64,000 nucleotides of DNA from contig CAJNYU010001435.1 in the NCBI GenBank assembly GCA_905331475.1, positions 186,001-250,000 of the forward strand, in the 5' to 3' direction. How positions within the stretch are numbered: the first letter of the stretch is position 1; every line of letters starts with the position of its first letter. Positions 1 through 13,119 of this stretch are shown here, piece by piece. Position numbers and translations under genes: made by a program. The notes beneath the pieces were generated by a model. That model saw nothing but the letters and a program-made list of their open reading frames with translations, was not told where the DNA came from and did not search any database. The DNA is from Rotaria socialis (lineage: Eukaryota; Rotifera; Eurotatoria; Philodinida; Philodinidae).

Positions 1-11
1 TTTGTCTTTAG

Positions 12-3000
12 ATGGGTACGTTTTGAAGAAATAGCAGAAAATGTTCTAGGCCGCTGGTCTAAACCTCATGTAGCAACATTAATGCAAACTGCTTTATTAG
101 ATTTGAAAAATTTATTATCTAACGGGGTTATTCTTCTGAATGCTCACGCAACAGATTTAGGCAATCTTTCACGTAAAATTAAATAGTCTAGAATAAATTT
201 TTCCTTGAGAGAAAAATCTTATTGCTATTTAGAAACGATGGTCCAAGCACTTATCGATGCTAACTACATTGATGATGTAGATAATGCTCAAAAACTTCTT
301 CGAATTCTTGGTCTACCACATTTTCATCATCATGAAAAACGTTCTGTTATGAAAACTGCAAGTTCAGTTAGTTTAACTAAACAACAAGGCCTCCATCCAA
401 GTCCAAGTTTTGTGATTAATCATTTATCTAAAAGAGGTTTTACATTTATTTGAATTTCTTTTTTTTTTCTTTCTATTTTTCTTCATTTAACTAGAAGATG
501 AAACTGATATGATGCAAGATATGTCTGCACCACATTTGATTAGTAAACCATCAAGTCATGATATGGCATTGGATGAACTTGATGAAACAAATACTGCTGC
601 AGTGACACCATCAGCGAAGGTAAAATGAGAAAAGAAAAATTTTCAAACCAAATAAACGTGTGGTTTGTCGTATAATACACTTGATTTGTAATAGCTAAAA
701 TCTGATAAGAATCTTATCGAGAATATTAATCAAATAGCTGTTCGATTGAAAGATATAAAAATGTAAAAATGATATTTACTAATGTCGATCATGCATGAAG
801 AAAGAAAGTTCTGCATAATTAAAATATGAGATAAGAATAAATGTTTTATTTTACGCGTTGTACTTGTAGGATTATAATACTAAATTACAACGAAAATTAA
901 GTCGTAAAACTGAAGGTGCTTCAATATTGATATGTCCGGTGACATTTGTTCGTCAATCAACAGTTGTTGTTGTTCGTCTTGAAAATGCTCTTGAACTATT
1001 AGGAATGCTTGAAATAAAGTTGTATTCGCGTTTCCTTGTTCTTTTAATTGGACCAGAAGAAAATGAAAAACAATTGCTACAAGTGGGCCGAACAATGGCA
1101 ACTATTCTAACTGATGATATATGTAGAGAATTTGCTTATACATCCAAAGATTCTGCTGGTATCATGAGTATGATGGATAGATTTATGCAAGATACATATG
1201 TTATTCCACCATCGGAATGGGATCCAACAATTCGAATTGAACCGCCATCGAAATATATGAGCAAGGTAAATAGAACAATGACGTTCTTGGAAGATTTCTT
1301 TTGATTGTACTTTATTTTAGGAACAAAGGCAGCAAGCACCAGAAGAAAAAGCAGCAGAAACTGAGGAGATTGATTTAACTCCTCATGCAGATCCGAATTT
1401 AAAAGCATCAAAAAGGTAAAAATACAATTAAAAAATAATAACTTTATTCTTGAAAATCGAAATTGTTCTAGGCCGTTTTATGGTCTTTTCTGTGATATAA
1501 GGAATAAATTACCCTATTATGTATCAGATTTTACTGATTGTGCTAGTTTAAAATGTATAGCTGCTACAATTTATTTGTATCTTGTCTGTCTTTGTTCAGT
1601 TGTTGCTTTTGGTGGCATGCTTGGAACTGCAACAAATAATTATATGGTAAGATGATCTTCTTACCTTTTCTAAACATAAGTTGATATGAGAAGATATTCT
1701 TTCGTGAATAAAAGAACATGTATGATAAGTATGCATTCATCAGTACAGTGCAGTTAAAATGTTTGCAGGCACATCTATTTTAAATAAGTGAGTTTAATAT
1801 TAAAATTAATCTATACTTCAGTTATGGTTAATTTTCATTTAAAGAAAGCTTTAGCTCCATCGATTTTAATCCGAATTCGAAATTTATTAAAAGAAAAATG
1901 TCACTATTATATTGTATTGTCTGAATTCTATATTGATTCTTTTAGGCAACTATGGAGTGTATTCTTTCCGCTTCCGTGAGTGGTATTATATATGCTTTAT
2001 TTTCCGGCCAACCGTTAAATATTTTGTCGGCAACTGGTCCTATGTTAATTCTTGAACGTATATTAAAAACAATGTGCCAGTATGTTTCATAATCACGTCT
2101 TTTTGTTTCTAATAGATTAATTAAAATAATGGATCATGTGTTCTCATTTTGTTTTACAGTGATTATGGTTTTGATTTTCTTGAGTTTCGTTTATGGATTG
2201 GTATTTGGGTTTGCGTAATGTTATCAGTATTTGTGACATTTAACTTGAGTTTTCTCGTTAAATATATAACACGTTTTACTGAAGATTGTTTTGCATCATT
2301 AGTTGCATTAATATTCATTTTTGATGCAATCCGTGAAATATTGCACATTCGCGTAGTCTATCCAATCAATTATGCACCGAAAATTCCGTTAAATTATTCA
2401 TGTTTTTGTAAGATAGCTGGTATTGGTGTTAGTCACAATAAAACAGTACTGTCTTACAACAATACAATCAATTATCTAGTAAATGCAGTAAATTTAAATG
2501 AAACATCTAAAATGGCATGCAAAAATCTAGGCGGTCGTGTTTTTGGTGCTGGCTGTACAACACCTGACTATCATCCTGATATATTCTTTCTTTCCGTACT
2601 ATTATTTGTCTTTACATTTTTTATTTGTATGGGTTTACAAGAATTTCGAACTAGCTCATTCTTTCCATCAAAGGTAAATAAAGAACCAAAAACAATTCCA
2701 TTAGATAATTATTTATATACATATATTTGTTTTTGATAACATTTAGATTCGATCAACTCTTGGCGATTTTTCTGTTTTAATTGCAATTGTAACAATGTCG
2801 GCATGGGATGCATATTTACGTTTAGATACACCGAAATTACAAGTACCAAAAGAGTTTAAACCAACATTACCAAATCAACGTGGCTGGTTAGTACCATTCT
2901 TTGGTAAAAATTCCCTTTGGGCTATACCAATAGCAATCATTCCAGCTATAATAGCAACAATACTCATTTTTATGGATCAACAAATTACAGCTGTAATTAT

Positions 3001-6000
3001 CAATAGAAAAGAATTTAAATTAAAAGTAAAAATGAAAATTATTTTGTTTGTCTTTCTAATCAATTTTCTTTTGCAATTAGAAAAAACTTGGTTATCATCT
3101 TGATTTATTTGTTTTATCTATTTCAATATTAGTACAATCACTGCTTGGTTTACCTTGGTTCGTAGCAGCCACTGTCTTAGCTTTAACACATGTTAATGCA
3201 TTAAAAATTATGAGTGAAAATTCAGCACCGGGAGAAAAACCAAAATTTGAAGGCATTCTGTAAGAGTCTTTCGATAAAATATAGATTTTAGAAATTTTCA
3301 TGTTTTTCTATTCAGTGAACAACGTGTTAGTGCACTTTTAATGTCTATTTTAACTGGTCTCAGTGTATTATTTACCAATGTTTTGGGCGTATGTATTTTA
3401 AAAATTGATTTATTTTAAATGGGAAAACAAAATAAGTAGAATAATTAAAGTTCAAGCTCCTTTTTTTTTTTTAGAGAACAGATTCTCAAAGAGTTGAACA
3501 TATTTCAACAGACGGTTAGTGTCAAGAGAATTCTTTCATTCGATGGGCTAAATTATCTAGCTATACATAAATATAATAACTTAAATGCAGAGTGGTTGGC
3601 ATGCTATTAGATGCTTGAATCGTGACAGGAATCATTGAAAAAGAAAAAGTTTACAATTAAAAAGTCAATGATTATCGCAATTAGTAGTACTTATTAAGCA
3701 TGTACTTTTACCAGCATGATTCTTAGAACCTATTAAACATGACTATAAATTTTTATGATGCAAATATGTTTATGACATGAGAACTTGTGGCATGTCAAGA
3801 ATAGACATTTGCATATAGTGAGAATCTGCGCAATACAATATATATTCATAGTGCTTCTAAGACGGGAACAAACAACATCTATATAAAGCAAACATGCATT
3901 CTTATGTTAATGTTGCAAAATATTGTCTGATTTTGACAAATAATTTCGAAATCGCATTGTTGTTTGTAGCTATTTTTCTTATGACGTCAAGACTGAAGCT
4001 GCATCATTAATTATATGCAAATTTCTGACTTACTGAAAAATGATAATTTGCTCGTCGAAATAGATGCATGGAATGTTTTACTCGCGATATTAAAATGAAT
4101 AAGATAGATCGATGTGTGAAAAGTTTTAAAGAATATGTTCTTTTATTTTGACAAAGAGAATTTAATACTGCTAGAATTAGAATTTGTTTTTGCAGAGCTT
4201 TGTAATCAGTTTTCACGCGTAAAAAGTGTGGGGTGAGGATGATATCAATAATTCATGATGAAGTAGAGAATATAGTTGTATTCTGTTGAAGTCAGTTTTA
4301 TTATGCTTTGCGGGTCATTTTTATCGTTAATTTGTTAAAAAGCACCTATTCCACTGCGTCCTAGTTTTTTTTCTTCACTTGATTACATCAGGTTTAGAAT
4401 ATTTTTAGGATTTCTACCGTGATAATGGACTTCCTTCTTAATAAAAATGTCGTTTATTGTATGTTTTCTTTTAGTACTAGCGTTGTAAATCATACTCTTT
4501 GAGACTATCCTTTGAAAATCGAACTAATGAGCACGAATGAGTGGTGTTCTGTGTATATCTAAAAAATAAGAAATAACCAGCATGCCATTGGTGATAGACA
4601 TCCCGAAGAAAATTGATAATCAAGAAATCTTTATGTGGTGAAATGTTTACTATAGCATTTTTTGTATGTAGAATAAATTTCATTTTTACCGTCGAGCAAT
4701 AGTCGAAAAATTTTAAAACTTTATTTCATATCTTTCAAAGATCTGTTCGTTAAATGGAAAAAGAAATACTAACTTTCTATTCAAAATCACTATTGAATAG
4801 AATCTGTTCACTATGATAATTATTCGAAAAATAAAAGACCATTTCGTCTAAAATTGTTCAATATACTCTTTAATATGTAGTAAACTTGACATTAATAGTA
4901 GTAGTTTATTAAACCACGGTTCGGGAGTGTGAAGTTATCGAGCTAGCTACTATGTTTTCAAAGTAAATAAAAAGAAACATACTGATCTATATTTAACCAG
5001 ATTTTGATTAATTACTAAAAGTAAAAGTATGTTTGATTCTTAATTTGTTAAACATTCATTTTCAACTTTTAGTTCATTCCAATGCCTGTTCTCTATGCTG
5101 TTTTCATGTTTATGGGTGTTTCAGCTATACGAAATATGCAAGTATGTAACTGAATATAGTTCTCTATTGAAATAAAATTGAAATATAAATATAGATCTTT
5201 GATCGAGTTCTATTGATACTCATGCCACAGAAACATCAACCTGATCATCCTTATTTAAGACATGTACGCATAACCCGTGTTCATTTATTTACGATTATAC
5301 AAATAATTTCACTTGCTGGTATGTTCGCTATAAAAAGTATAAAATCTATAGCACTTGGTTTTCCATTATTGGTAAATTTTGATTCCTAAAAGAAAATAAT
5401 TTCATCAGGAAGATAAACTCTAATTTAAGGTACTTGCAACATGTTTCGTTCGGAAATTATTGGATAAAATGTTTACGCAAGAAGAACTTTTCTGGCTTGA
5501 TGATATATTACCTGGCACTAAAATTGGTCGTATCCGTCGCAAATCGATTGTTCGAAATGTTCATATGCCTAAACCGGGCGATGATGATAATAAGGAAACG
5601 ATAACAGTAAATAAATTTTATTAAATTTTATTTTTCTTGTTTTTTCTTCAAAAACCAAACAGTATCATTTTCAGCTGCCAAAAACCAAGTATAATACTGA
5701 AGTTAAACAAGATGGATCAGGAAATAGTTTAAAATGCATTTCAGAGGTCGGTCACTTTTTCATAATCTGAATATTAATTTATATGAGATGAGCTTAGAAT
5801 GTTTGATTTTTTATGGCTTCTATATAAATTATGCACAATATTTTGAGTCTTCTCTTTCATCTAGATTATAAATAATCCATCAGCAAAACAAGATTATATT
5901 AATGATGATCATATGCCAAATAATGATTCGGGTCAATTGCATACTCCACTAATTGTTGTCACAGAAGCATTGCCATCAGAGGAATCAGCAGCAGAAGAAG

Positions 6001-6255
6001 AAACCGTAAAAGTTCATTCCATGTTTTTTCTCTCAATTTTTAAGCAAAAAAAGCTAGGAAACTATTTTCACTAAAAACGAGATAAAAACGAAACTAAATA
6101 TTTATTGGTGATGGAAAAGTTCGAGTTACTTAACTTTTACACATTATTGCTTATAGGTCAAATCACAAGCAGCAAATAATAAAAATAATCAACCAAAAAG
6201 CTCTACACATGCACCATCGGTGACCTTTGTTGCTGGTCACCCTGAAGATGATTAA
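12..6255 (+). CDS. SLC4-family Na+-coupled bicarbonate transporter, 3' part (5' exons outside window)
   Basis: Plasma-membrane transporter moving HCO3-/CO3 with Na+, for pH control. Exons read: 12-172, 212-436, 495-619, 870-1265, 1321-1415, 1472-1646, 1946-2079, 2160-2673, 2747-3025, 3081-3259, 3316-3388, 5073-5141, 5195-5371, 5430-5606, 5675-5746, 5865-6005, 6157-6255. All junction phases agree, giving 1029 residues after a partial first codon. The cytoplasmic band-3 domain (RWSKPHVATL, EWDPTIRIEPP) is followed by the membrane domain, which opens with RPFYGL and FGGMLG and later has YITRFTEDCFASL, MDQQITAVIINRKE, LPWFVAATVL, FIPMPVLYAVF and DKMFTQEELFWLDD. The extracellular loop near 2400-2570 has N-glycosylation sites and four cysteines, as in the Na+-coupled branch rather than the Cl/HCO3 exchangers. 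The polar C-tail lies at 5675-6255. Nt 1-11 are the end of an intron. Subfamily symbol is left open. Confidence 0.93.
173..211 (+). other. 39-nt mini-intron removing an in-frame TAG
   Basis: The reading frame of the SLC4 exon meets a TAG at 184-186, yet the same frame resumes with coherent protein from 212. Treating 173-211 (gtaaaatt...ttgagag) as a very short GT-AG intron joins TCA-C to AA-AAA with phase 1 preserved. Introns of 50-60 nt occur elsewhere in the window, but this is the shortest. Confidence 0.55.
695..766 (+). other. Possible alternative (poison or terminal) exon of the SLC4 gene
   Basis: Inside intron 620-869, after a good acceptor (tttgtaatag), 23 protein-like codons run in phase 0 to a TAA at 764-766. 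An AATAAA lies downstream near 838. No donor here joins the 870 exon in frame, while 619 to 870 joins directly in phase 0. Inclusion would truncate the protein before the membrane domain. Confidence 0.25.
3389..5072 (+). other. Large SLC4 intron (1684 nt), no gene seen
   Basis: It separates the VLG and FIPMPV codons in the middle of the transmembrane domain and is the only long intron in this gene. AT-rich; both strands scanned. A 40-nt exon-like stretch at about 3475-3514 would shift the frame and was not accepted. Confidence 0.7.
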
Positions 6256-6290
6256 ATATTGCTTGTAATAAAGATTGTCTTGTGTGAATT

Positions 6291-6311
6291 CTTCTTCTTC
6301 TTCTTCTTCTT
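6291..6311. repeat. (CTT)n microsatellite
   Basis: About seven CTT units just after the SLC4 stop codon and before the alternative terminal exon. It doubles as a polypyrimidine tract upstream of that exon. Confidence 0.9.
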
Positions 6312-6376
6312 GTGCTTAATGCTTCTGAACCACAGTACAGAGGAAACAAAATTATATCGATTGAAATTCTATTTAG

Positions 6377-6475
6377 GAAGAAGCCGAAAAATTATTGCAT
6401 CGTGAATTATCATCAGAACAATATAACAATGCAAATGGTAAATTGAAGCAAAGAACTGTCCAAACATCAGTTTAG
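6377..6475 (+). CDS. Alternative 3'-terminal coding exon of the SLC4 gene
   Basis: After the stop at 6255, an acceptor (ttctatttag) opens a phase-0 frame of 32 codons ending TAG at 6473-6475. It begins EEAEKLLHRE and ends QRTVQTSV. Every preceding terminal-tail junction is also phase 0, so it could replace the 6157-6255 exon by alternative splicing and give an acidic/amphipathic tail with a different C-terminus (TSV instead of EDD). TSV-like ends can be PDZ ligands, but that role is inference. Confidence 0.5.
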   Translation, partial: EEAEKLLHRELSSEQYNNANGKLKQRTVQTSV

Positions 6476-9400
6476 AAAATATAAAAACAATTTTTTCACA
6501 TTTTTGATTTTTATGTTAGCTATAAAAAAAAAATCTTTTTTTCTTCTTAATTAACTAGTGAATGCATGCAAAATATTTCATTTTTTTGTTGTCCCTTTTC
6601 TTCTCGTTCTTTTATCTTGATTATTTTCATTATGTTGTGTACTTTTAGCACAACGAAAATCTTCTCTATTGTTTTCTTTGAAGTAAAAACAGCAAAAATA
6701 TCGACTCTTTAGATAGAAAATAAATGATAATGATAGCGCTCTTCGATAACGCTTAATTAAGGTTTTAGATAAAAGAAAGCGAAAGATTAAGATCAAGAAA
6801 ATAATAAAGCCTATTGATCAAGGCATTTCCGCTGTTTTAAATTACATATTACTTCAAATGAGTAGCATGCTGAATTTTATAAAAATAAAAACAAAAACGG
6901 AAGAGAAACATATAATAACTACACACTATATTTAAAAATAATGACTCCTTTTTTCCTGATTTTGTGGTATGGTACTTTTTTTCTATACATACAAGAAATC
7001 ACATATGCTTCCATGAGTTAAAAAAAGATTATTTTTCCTTGAATGAAGCATTATATAACAAATGATAACATTAAAGGTAAGAATGAATCACGATAATCTA
7101 TGATTACATAAGCCTAAAGCTTACGGAAACTATGCGTAGGATTTATATAAGATTTGCCTATAAGTAAAACTCTGCGGACAAATTCATAATACTATATTAG
7201 TTCAATGCCGGTTTTTAATAATAGCCTAATCATCGAAAACAAATTATGTAAAGACATAACAATTTATATTCATGCCCTTCGCAATCATATTAATTATCGA
7301 ACATTTAAAGCTTTAAACAAAAGATTGAAGTGTGATCTTTCCAGAAAATAAATAAGAGTAATTTAATTTAAAAAAAGAAACTATGAAAATCATTGCTTAT
7401 AATTTAACTGTATGCGCTTGCTAAACTCTTCCAATACACAAACAAGAATGTGTATATTTTTTTTTCGATGCGCCGTTGTGAAACTGTTCAAGAATAAATC
7501 ATGACCTCGAAAAAAATCCTTAATGTCATATTTTATTTAGTCAGCAAACAAATGATTCTTTTATTGAAATGAGACAGGAAAAAATATGTTTTTCTTTAAT
7601 AAAGATAAGTAAAATGAGAAATGATCATGTTTCTGCTTGCTCAAGCTTGAGAAAGCGTGGAAGAGAATTCCTAAGCATTTATATGCAGATCTGAGTGCTT
7701 CACTCTTTTGAATATATCAAAAAATAATATGTCAGTTAATGTAATAAATGATAATAATCTAGTGACGTTTCTATTGGCTAAATTATATTGCAGAATTTAA
7801 TGGAGAAAAACAAGCAGAAAGGTCTGTTAATAATGAATAATTAATTATTTGATATGATAATCTCATTCTTATAAATATTGCACTTCATCATGATTAATAC
7901 TGTCTAATATTTCATTTCATTTTCCTTATTACCATTTCGAAAGAGCTCGATCATGTGAGAGTTGCATTTTCTATAAATAGAAAATCGCTTTGGCATTGTT
8001 ACAATTTATAAGCATAAAATATATTTTGCTTTTAATTGAGAAAAGCTTTTACTTTTTTCTCTTTGTTTCATCAGGAACATGAAAAACTTTGTGTAAGTCA
8101 CGCCCTGAACATAAAAAACTACATCGACTTGAACAAGTTTTCATGTATTTCTCGTCAATTATTCTCGGACGTGTACATTATGGGTGTAAATTGCTGCTAT
8201 GGAAAGATATTTTAGTTTAACTAACAGTTAGCTATTATTTTAACAATTCTAGTTACAATAAACTTTACACAATATTTAGTTTATTTTTCTTGCTATTATT
8301 ATAACGCCTAGTTTTGTCTGCGATCTATTCACATTGTCTAGTAAGTATCATTATGTTTTCTTAATGTACAAGGAAGGAAGTATTTAGACTAAAAAGAAAA
8401 AGAATATTTCTTTTTTGTTTCCGACAAGTACTTCGACTTCACACCATACACATGTAAATGCTATGTGATAGGTATGCAAGATCTGTTTTCTTTCTAGCAT
8501 ATGTTACCGCTGAACCAACCAGAAGATCGTATAAGATTGGAAGAAGTTAAAATCCTTTTTAGTATACTAATATAATTGGATGAAGACAAATAAAATTTCC
8601 TGTTTATTTTTCTAAGGAGAGTGTTCTTTGTCACCAGATTTCTTTTTTCTCTCACATCATGTTGTCGACAGTGCAGAAACCAATTCAACTTCGAAGAAAG
8701 AAAAATTTATTATTACAAGATCTTAATATTTTTCTTCACTAATACTTTTATTTGATTCAGTAGATTTATATCTTTCTTTTGTTTTTATTTAAAAAGAATC
8801 CGAAATAGAACTGGTAACATAGTGGGGAAAATATATATTATGAATGGTGAAACCTTTCTGTCATTAGAATAATTAGAAAGCTTCTTGTTTCTGTTATGAT
8901 CATTTGTCAACTTATTATTTTGAAAAGAAAACTATTTTTTCGAGAATGCATATATATATATATATATCGTTGAATCTTTGCGCTCGTTTATTCACGCCTC
9001 ATTCTTTGTCTTATGGGAAACATGAACCTTTTTTCCTATTTCTCATCCTCTCGTTCGTCGTTCGTCGTTCTCTTGTCGCTTTTTCATTATCTCATATTTT
9101 ACTCAGAAAAAGAAAAGAGAAGGTCCTAATAGACCAGAAGAAAAAAAATCTGGATAGAGAGAAAAAAATTCTGCAAAAGAGGCAAGAGTTCTATCAAAGT
9201 AGCACAGTATAGCCGCGACTAGTATATTCAGAGCAAGATGCGACATTTTGCATTGAAAGACATAGACGGAGCCATTCTAATAAATAGTATACCGAACCAA
9301 AACAGGAAAATAAGTCATCCTATTTATGACACAAAAAATAAAAAGAAGAACTTCAGGAAACTGAGAAAAATAACACTTTGTTGTGTCACCATGGGAAATG

Positions 9401-9706
9401 TAAGTGACATACATGTTCATTTTTTTTCCCCGTATAAATTTCTAGCCGTGGAAAATCTTCTGTAATTCTATAGCTATAAAGTCAAAGGTATGTATAAATA
9501 AATATCTTGTAAAAATTAAGATAGAGAAACGAAGCTATTTTTGAAGAATCATCCCACTAAAAAGAAGAAAAAATATAGTAGACGAACTAAATGTGTTTCC
9601 TAAGTCAAAATATTCATTAATTTTTCTATTTTTATATATTCCACAAAAAAAATTAATGCAAACATATATTATATTTTTAGATACAATTTCATTCTGTATT
9701 TTAAAT
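6476..9706. other. Intergenic, no gene recognised
   Basis: AT-rich DNA between the SLC4 gene and the GPCR. Both strands were scanned; open frames here are low-complexity and lack family motifs. It contains a TA microsatellite near 8949-8968. The GPCR promoter and any 5' UTR exons must lie in its distal part. Confidence 0.7.
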
Positions 9707-11265
9707 ATGTCGATCAACTTTAACAATAGTGGTTACAATCAACAGAATCTACATCCTTTCGCTTCACACCTAGTTAAAACTTCTGCGTTAACAACGGCTT
9801 CGACAACAGACGCTATCCTACTTGAAAATCGTCCATCTATTATGGCAACATTCATATCACTATACACATTGATATTTTTCTTTGGAATTTGCGGAAATGC
9901 ACTTGTCGTTCGTAAGTATGACACTCATTTCAAGTAGAACAGAAAAAAAAGAAAATTCAATTTATACCATCTTCCTAGTTGTTGTTTGTCGTAATAAAGC
10001 TATGCAGACTGTAACCAATGTATTTATTACTAATCTAGCTCTTTCTGATATTCTTGTAAGTAATCTATGATCAATAGTGATACAAATGAAATTCAATTTT
10101 ATATATTTCTCTAAGATGTGTTGTCTCGCAGTTCCATTTACGCCTATATCAGCCTATGGTAGTACTTGGCATCTTGGTAGAGTACTCTGTCATTTAGTAC
10201 CAATGTCATTAGGAATATCAGGTAACCACAAATGATTATAATTAAAAATTGATTTATTGATTTTTCTTCTCAATAGTTTATGTATCAACACTAACCTCAT
10301 TAGCCATAGCTGTAGACCGTTATTTTGTTATTGTCCATCCGTTTCGTTCACGTATGCGTCTAGGTGTGTGCATATTATTAATAATTGTTATATGGATTGT
10401 CGGTATTTCCATATCATTACCTTTAGCAATATATATGCGCTTTGATCATGAAAAATGTGAAGTAAATGAAAAAGAAACAAACAGAATAAAAAACTTTTCA
10501 TTTTTTTTTTCTTTGTTTTGTTTTATAATCCAATAGGAACATTGGCCACAGTATACATCACGACGTTTTTTTAATTTTTCATCATTAATACTACAATATT
10601 TAATTCCATTCTCCGTCATATCATTCAGTTATTATAAAGTATGGGTTGCGCTGGCACGTCGCTCATTACCAGGACGTACTCGTATACGTGAAGAAGTGGA
10701 AATATGTCGTAAGAAACGCACAAATCGTATGCTCATTGCAATGGTTGTTATATTTGCTATATGTTGGTTACCATTGAATATTGTTCATATGATTACAGAG
10801 TTTTATCGTTCACAATTAAGCCATTATAAAGTACTTTTTTTGAGTACACATGTCATAGCGATGTCATCAACCATTTATAATCCATTTTTATATTCCTGGT
10901 TAAATGATAATTTTCGTAAAGAATTTCAAAAAATTGTTCCATGCCTATTTAAAGTATGCTGCTGTTTAAATCGTCGTCAACCAAGTAATTTACCAACACA
11001 ATTAACAAATGTGGGTGATGGAGATTTTTATGATCGCCCATCAACATATCAGATACCAGCTGAATCGACTATAGGAACGTGTACGCAAAATCCCAGTCAA
11101 ATGAAACAATCAACATCGAATGGAAAACTCAATGGTTTACCAATAAAAAAGTTAAATAATCAAGAAACTTCTTTTACAGTTCCAGCAGATGAAACATCAG
11201 GCTCATTAATTCCACTACACCAACAACCACAAACAACACTTACTACAACAACTAATAAAAATTAA
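9707..11265 (+). CDS. Rhodopsin-family peptide GPCR (neuropeptide Y/NPF/RYamide-like)
   Basis: Seven-transmembrane receptor expected to bind a neuropeptide and couple to G proteins. Exons: 9707-9911, 9979-10055, 10116-10221, 10277-10461, 10537-11265; phases agree and give 433 aa. The N-terminus is extracellular with an N-linked site. TM1 has GNALVV, TM2 NLALSDIL, and TM3 ends AVDRYFVIVHP (DRY at about 143-145). TM6 carries CWLP (267) and TM7 NPFLY (306), followed by WLNDNFRKEF and a CCC cluster near the membrane that could be palmitoylated. The tail is Thr/Gln-rich. FRKEF after NPxxY and the RYFVIVHP loop point to the NPY/NPF/RYamide or GPR83-like group; the ligand cannot be fixed from sequence. 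The start ATG at 9707 was preferred to an upstream in-frame ATG at 9593 because the extra residues look like intron/UTR and an acceptor (tttttag) lies between them. Confidence 0.9.
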
Positions 11266-13119
11266 AATATTTTTCTTTTATTTTGACATAGATATTTTCG
11301 TATATATTTCGATCTTGTCATTCTTAAAGAAAATATAGATCAATCATTGTTTGCGTGATTCTATTTTTTTTGTTAGTTCGTTTGCATATTCAATGAATAA
11401 AATAAAATTCTCAATATGAAACTTATTTGATTGAATTATGTAGAAAGAAAACAAAAATCACATAATCAAATTTTGATCTCTATCAAACAAAATGGAACTG
11501 ATGTTTTGCTAAAGTAACATAATAAATTTCTAAAACTACAGCATAATTTATTGTAGAAACGTAAGAAAAAAAGATTCTATTATTTCGTATAGAAACCATT
11601 TTTATTAAATTAGCTACAAATCAATCGTTTGTATTCATTACAATGTCTTTCACAGTATGACAAGAAACTTTCGCAATCAATTGTCTATTCACATTGCTAA
11701 TTCTAAGGCGTAGTGGCATCCTCTTGATTAGCATCCGAAAAGAAATATTTTCTTTGAGTAATATTATTGGGTAGGTTCAAATGATAACAAAAGAAATGAA
11801 AAATTCACAAGAAAAAAAAGCTCTCCCCGTTTTCTTTTGCAGAAGTCAATTATCCGTCGAAAATAAAACAAGTTAACAAAATCAATAAGACTTTAGCATG
11901 TCTGGCATACTAGTCTGGAAAAAATTCACTTTGATTTGTTATTTCTAGAGAAAAATATTTAATGGAGACCATTGAATAAGTCTCATTTATCGTAGTTGAT
12001 TGAACAAGTTTTCAGAACGAATAACATGGTAAATATATTCATATGTTCAGTATATTCATAGCTCCGATAATAGCTCTTCATTTGGAGATAAACAAAACTC
12101 TTGTCCAGTTTGAACAGATTCTCGAGGACTATTTATATCGATGTTATGTGAATAGAACAATAGTCAATCTAACAAAAAAAGTTTTATTGACGTTAATTCA
12201 AAGACTCTTTTCTTTTGATCACATTTATTAGTCTAGACAGACTGAAGCTCTTCTATAGAAGAGCTTAAGTAACAACAAAATCATGTAAATAAATTTAACA
12301 GAACCTTAAAAATGATTTAAAGATTAAAATAAACAAGTCTACTATGACCTATAATACATTAATTCAAACATCGATTCGTAATATTGTTGAACAGAATGAT
12401 CATATATATATAATTGAAGATTTCAAAGAGTAGTCCATTGTAGCATGACAATTCTTTTCGAATATGAACTAACTTCTCTCTCTATATATATATATATTAA
12501 TGTTGAATTTTTAATAATGAATTTATGACTTTTTTCTTTCATTCAACAGATATTTGACTATTTACTAAGAAAAGATTTGCTATTTTGTCAGGTTGTTTTT
12601 GTCAAATTATTTCGTATGATAGAAAAGAGACATGCAAAAATATATAGGCATATTTGTTTTTTTTTGACAGATGCAAATAATCATCGACAAACACGAAAAC
12701 AAATATCAAATTTCTTTTCTCTATGATTTAAGCAAATATATTTTCTTGCGATTATCTTTCGTATTATAACTTGAACTTAGATCGAAATAAGAACTTGCTA
12801 CTAGTCAACTATTCCATGAGTATAGATGAAGAAGAAAAATAATTAACTTTTTAGTTATCGAATTACCGTTGAATCATATTCCTGTTCAATTCAATTACAA
12901 AGACAAAATAGTTTTCTTACGAGTAACCATATAACCTTTTTTCTTGTTTCTTTCTTTTCTTAATAATACCAGGGCTCATTACGGCAGTACTATACAGATT
13001 AAATTACTTGTTTTCTTCTTTCTTTCCCCTTTTGACTGATTTAATGATTCATTTCATAGCATAAAAATACCATCGATTATCATCGATTACAGCGATAATA
13101 TTCTACAAGTGATTAAATT
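11266..13119. other. Intergenic, no gene recognised
   Basis: Between the GPCR and the small gene at 13120. Several short frames are present with no family signal. An acceptor-like tttcatag at 13053-13060 precedes the next start codon by about 60 nt, which would fit a 5' UTR intron or a trans-splice site. Confidence 0.6.

Noticed and set aside
3475-3514. 40-nt exon-like stretch in the large SLC4 intron
   Set aside because: Including it would break the frame between conserved VLG and FIPMPV.
8904-9212. 102-codon frame upstream of the GPCR
   Set aside because: It is driven by a TA microsatellite and pyrimidine tracts; no domain.
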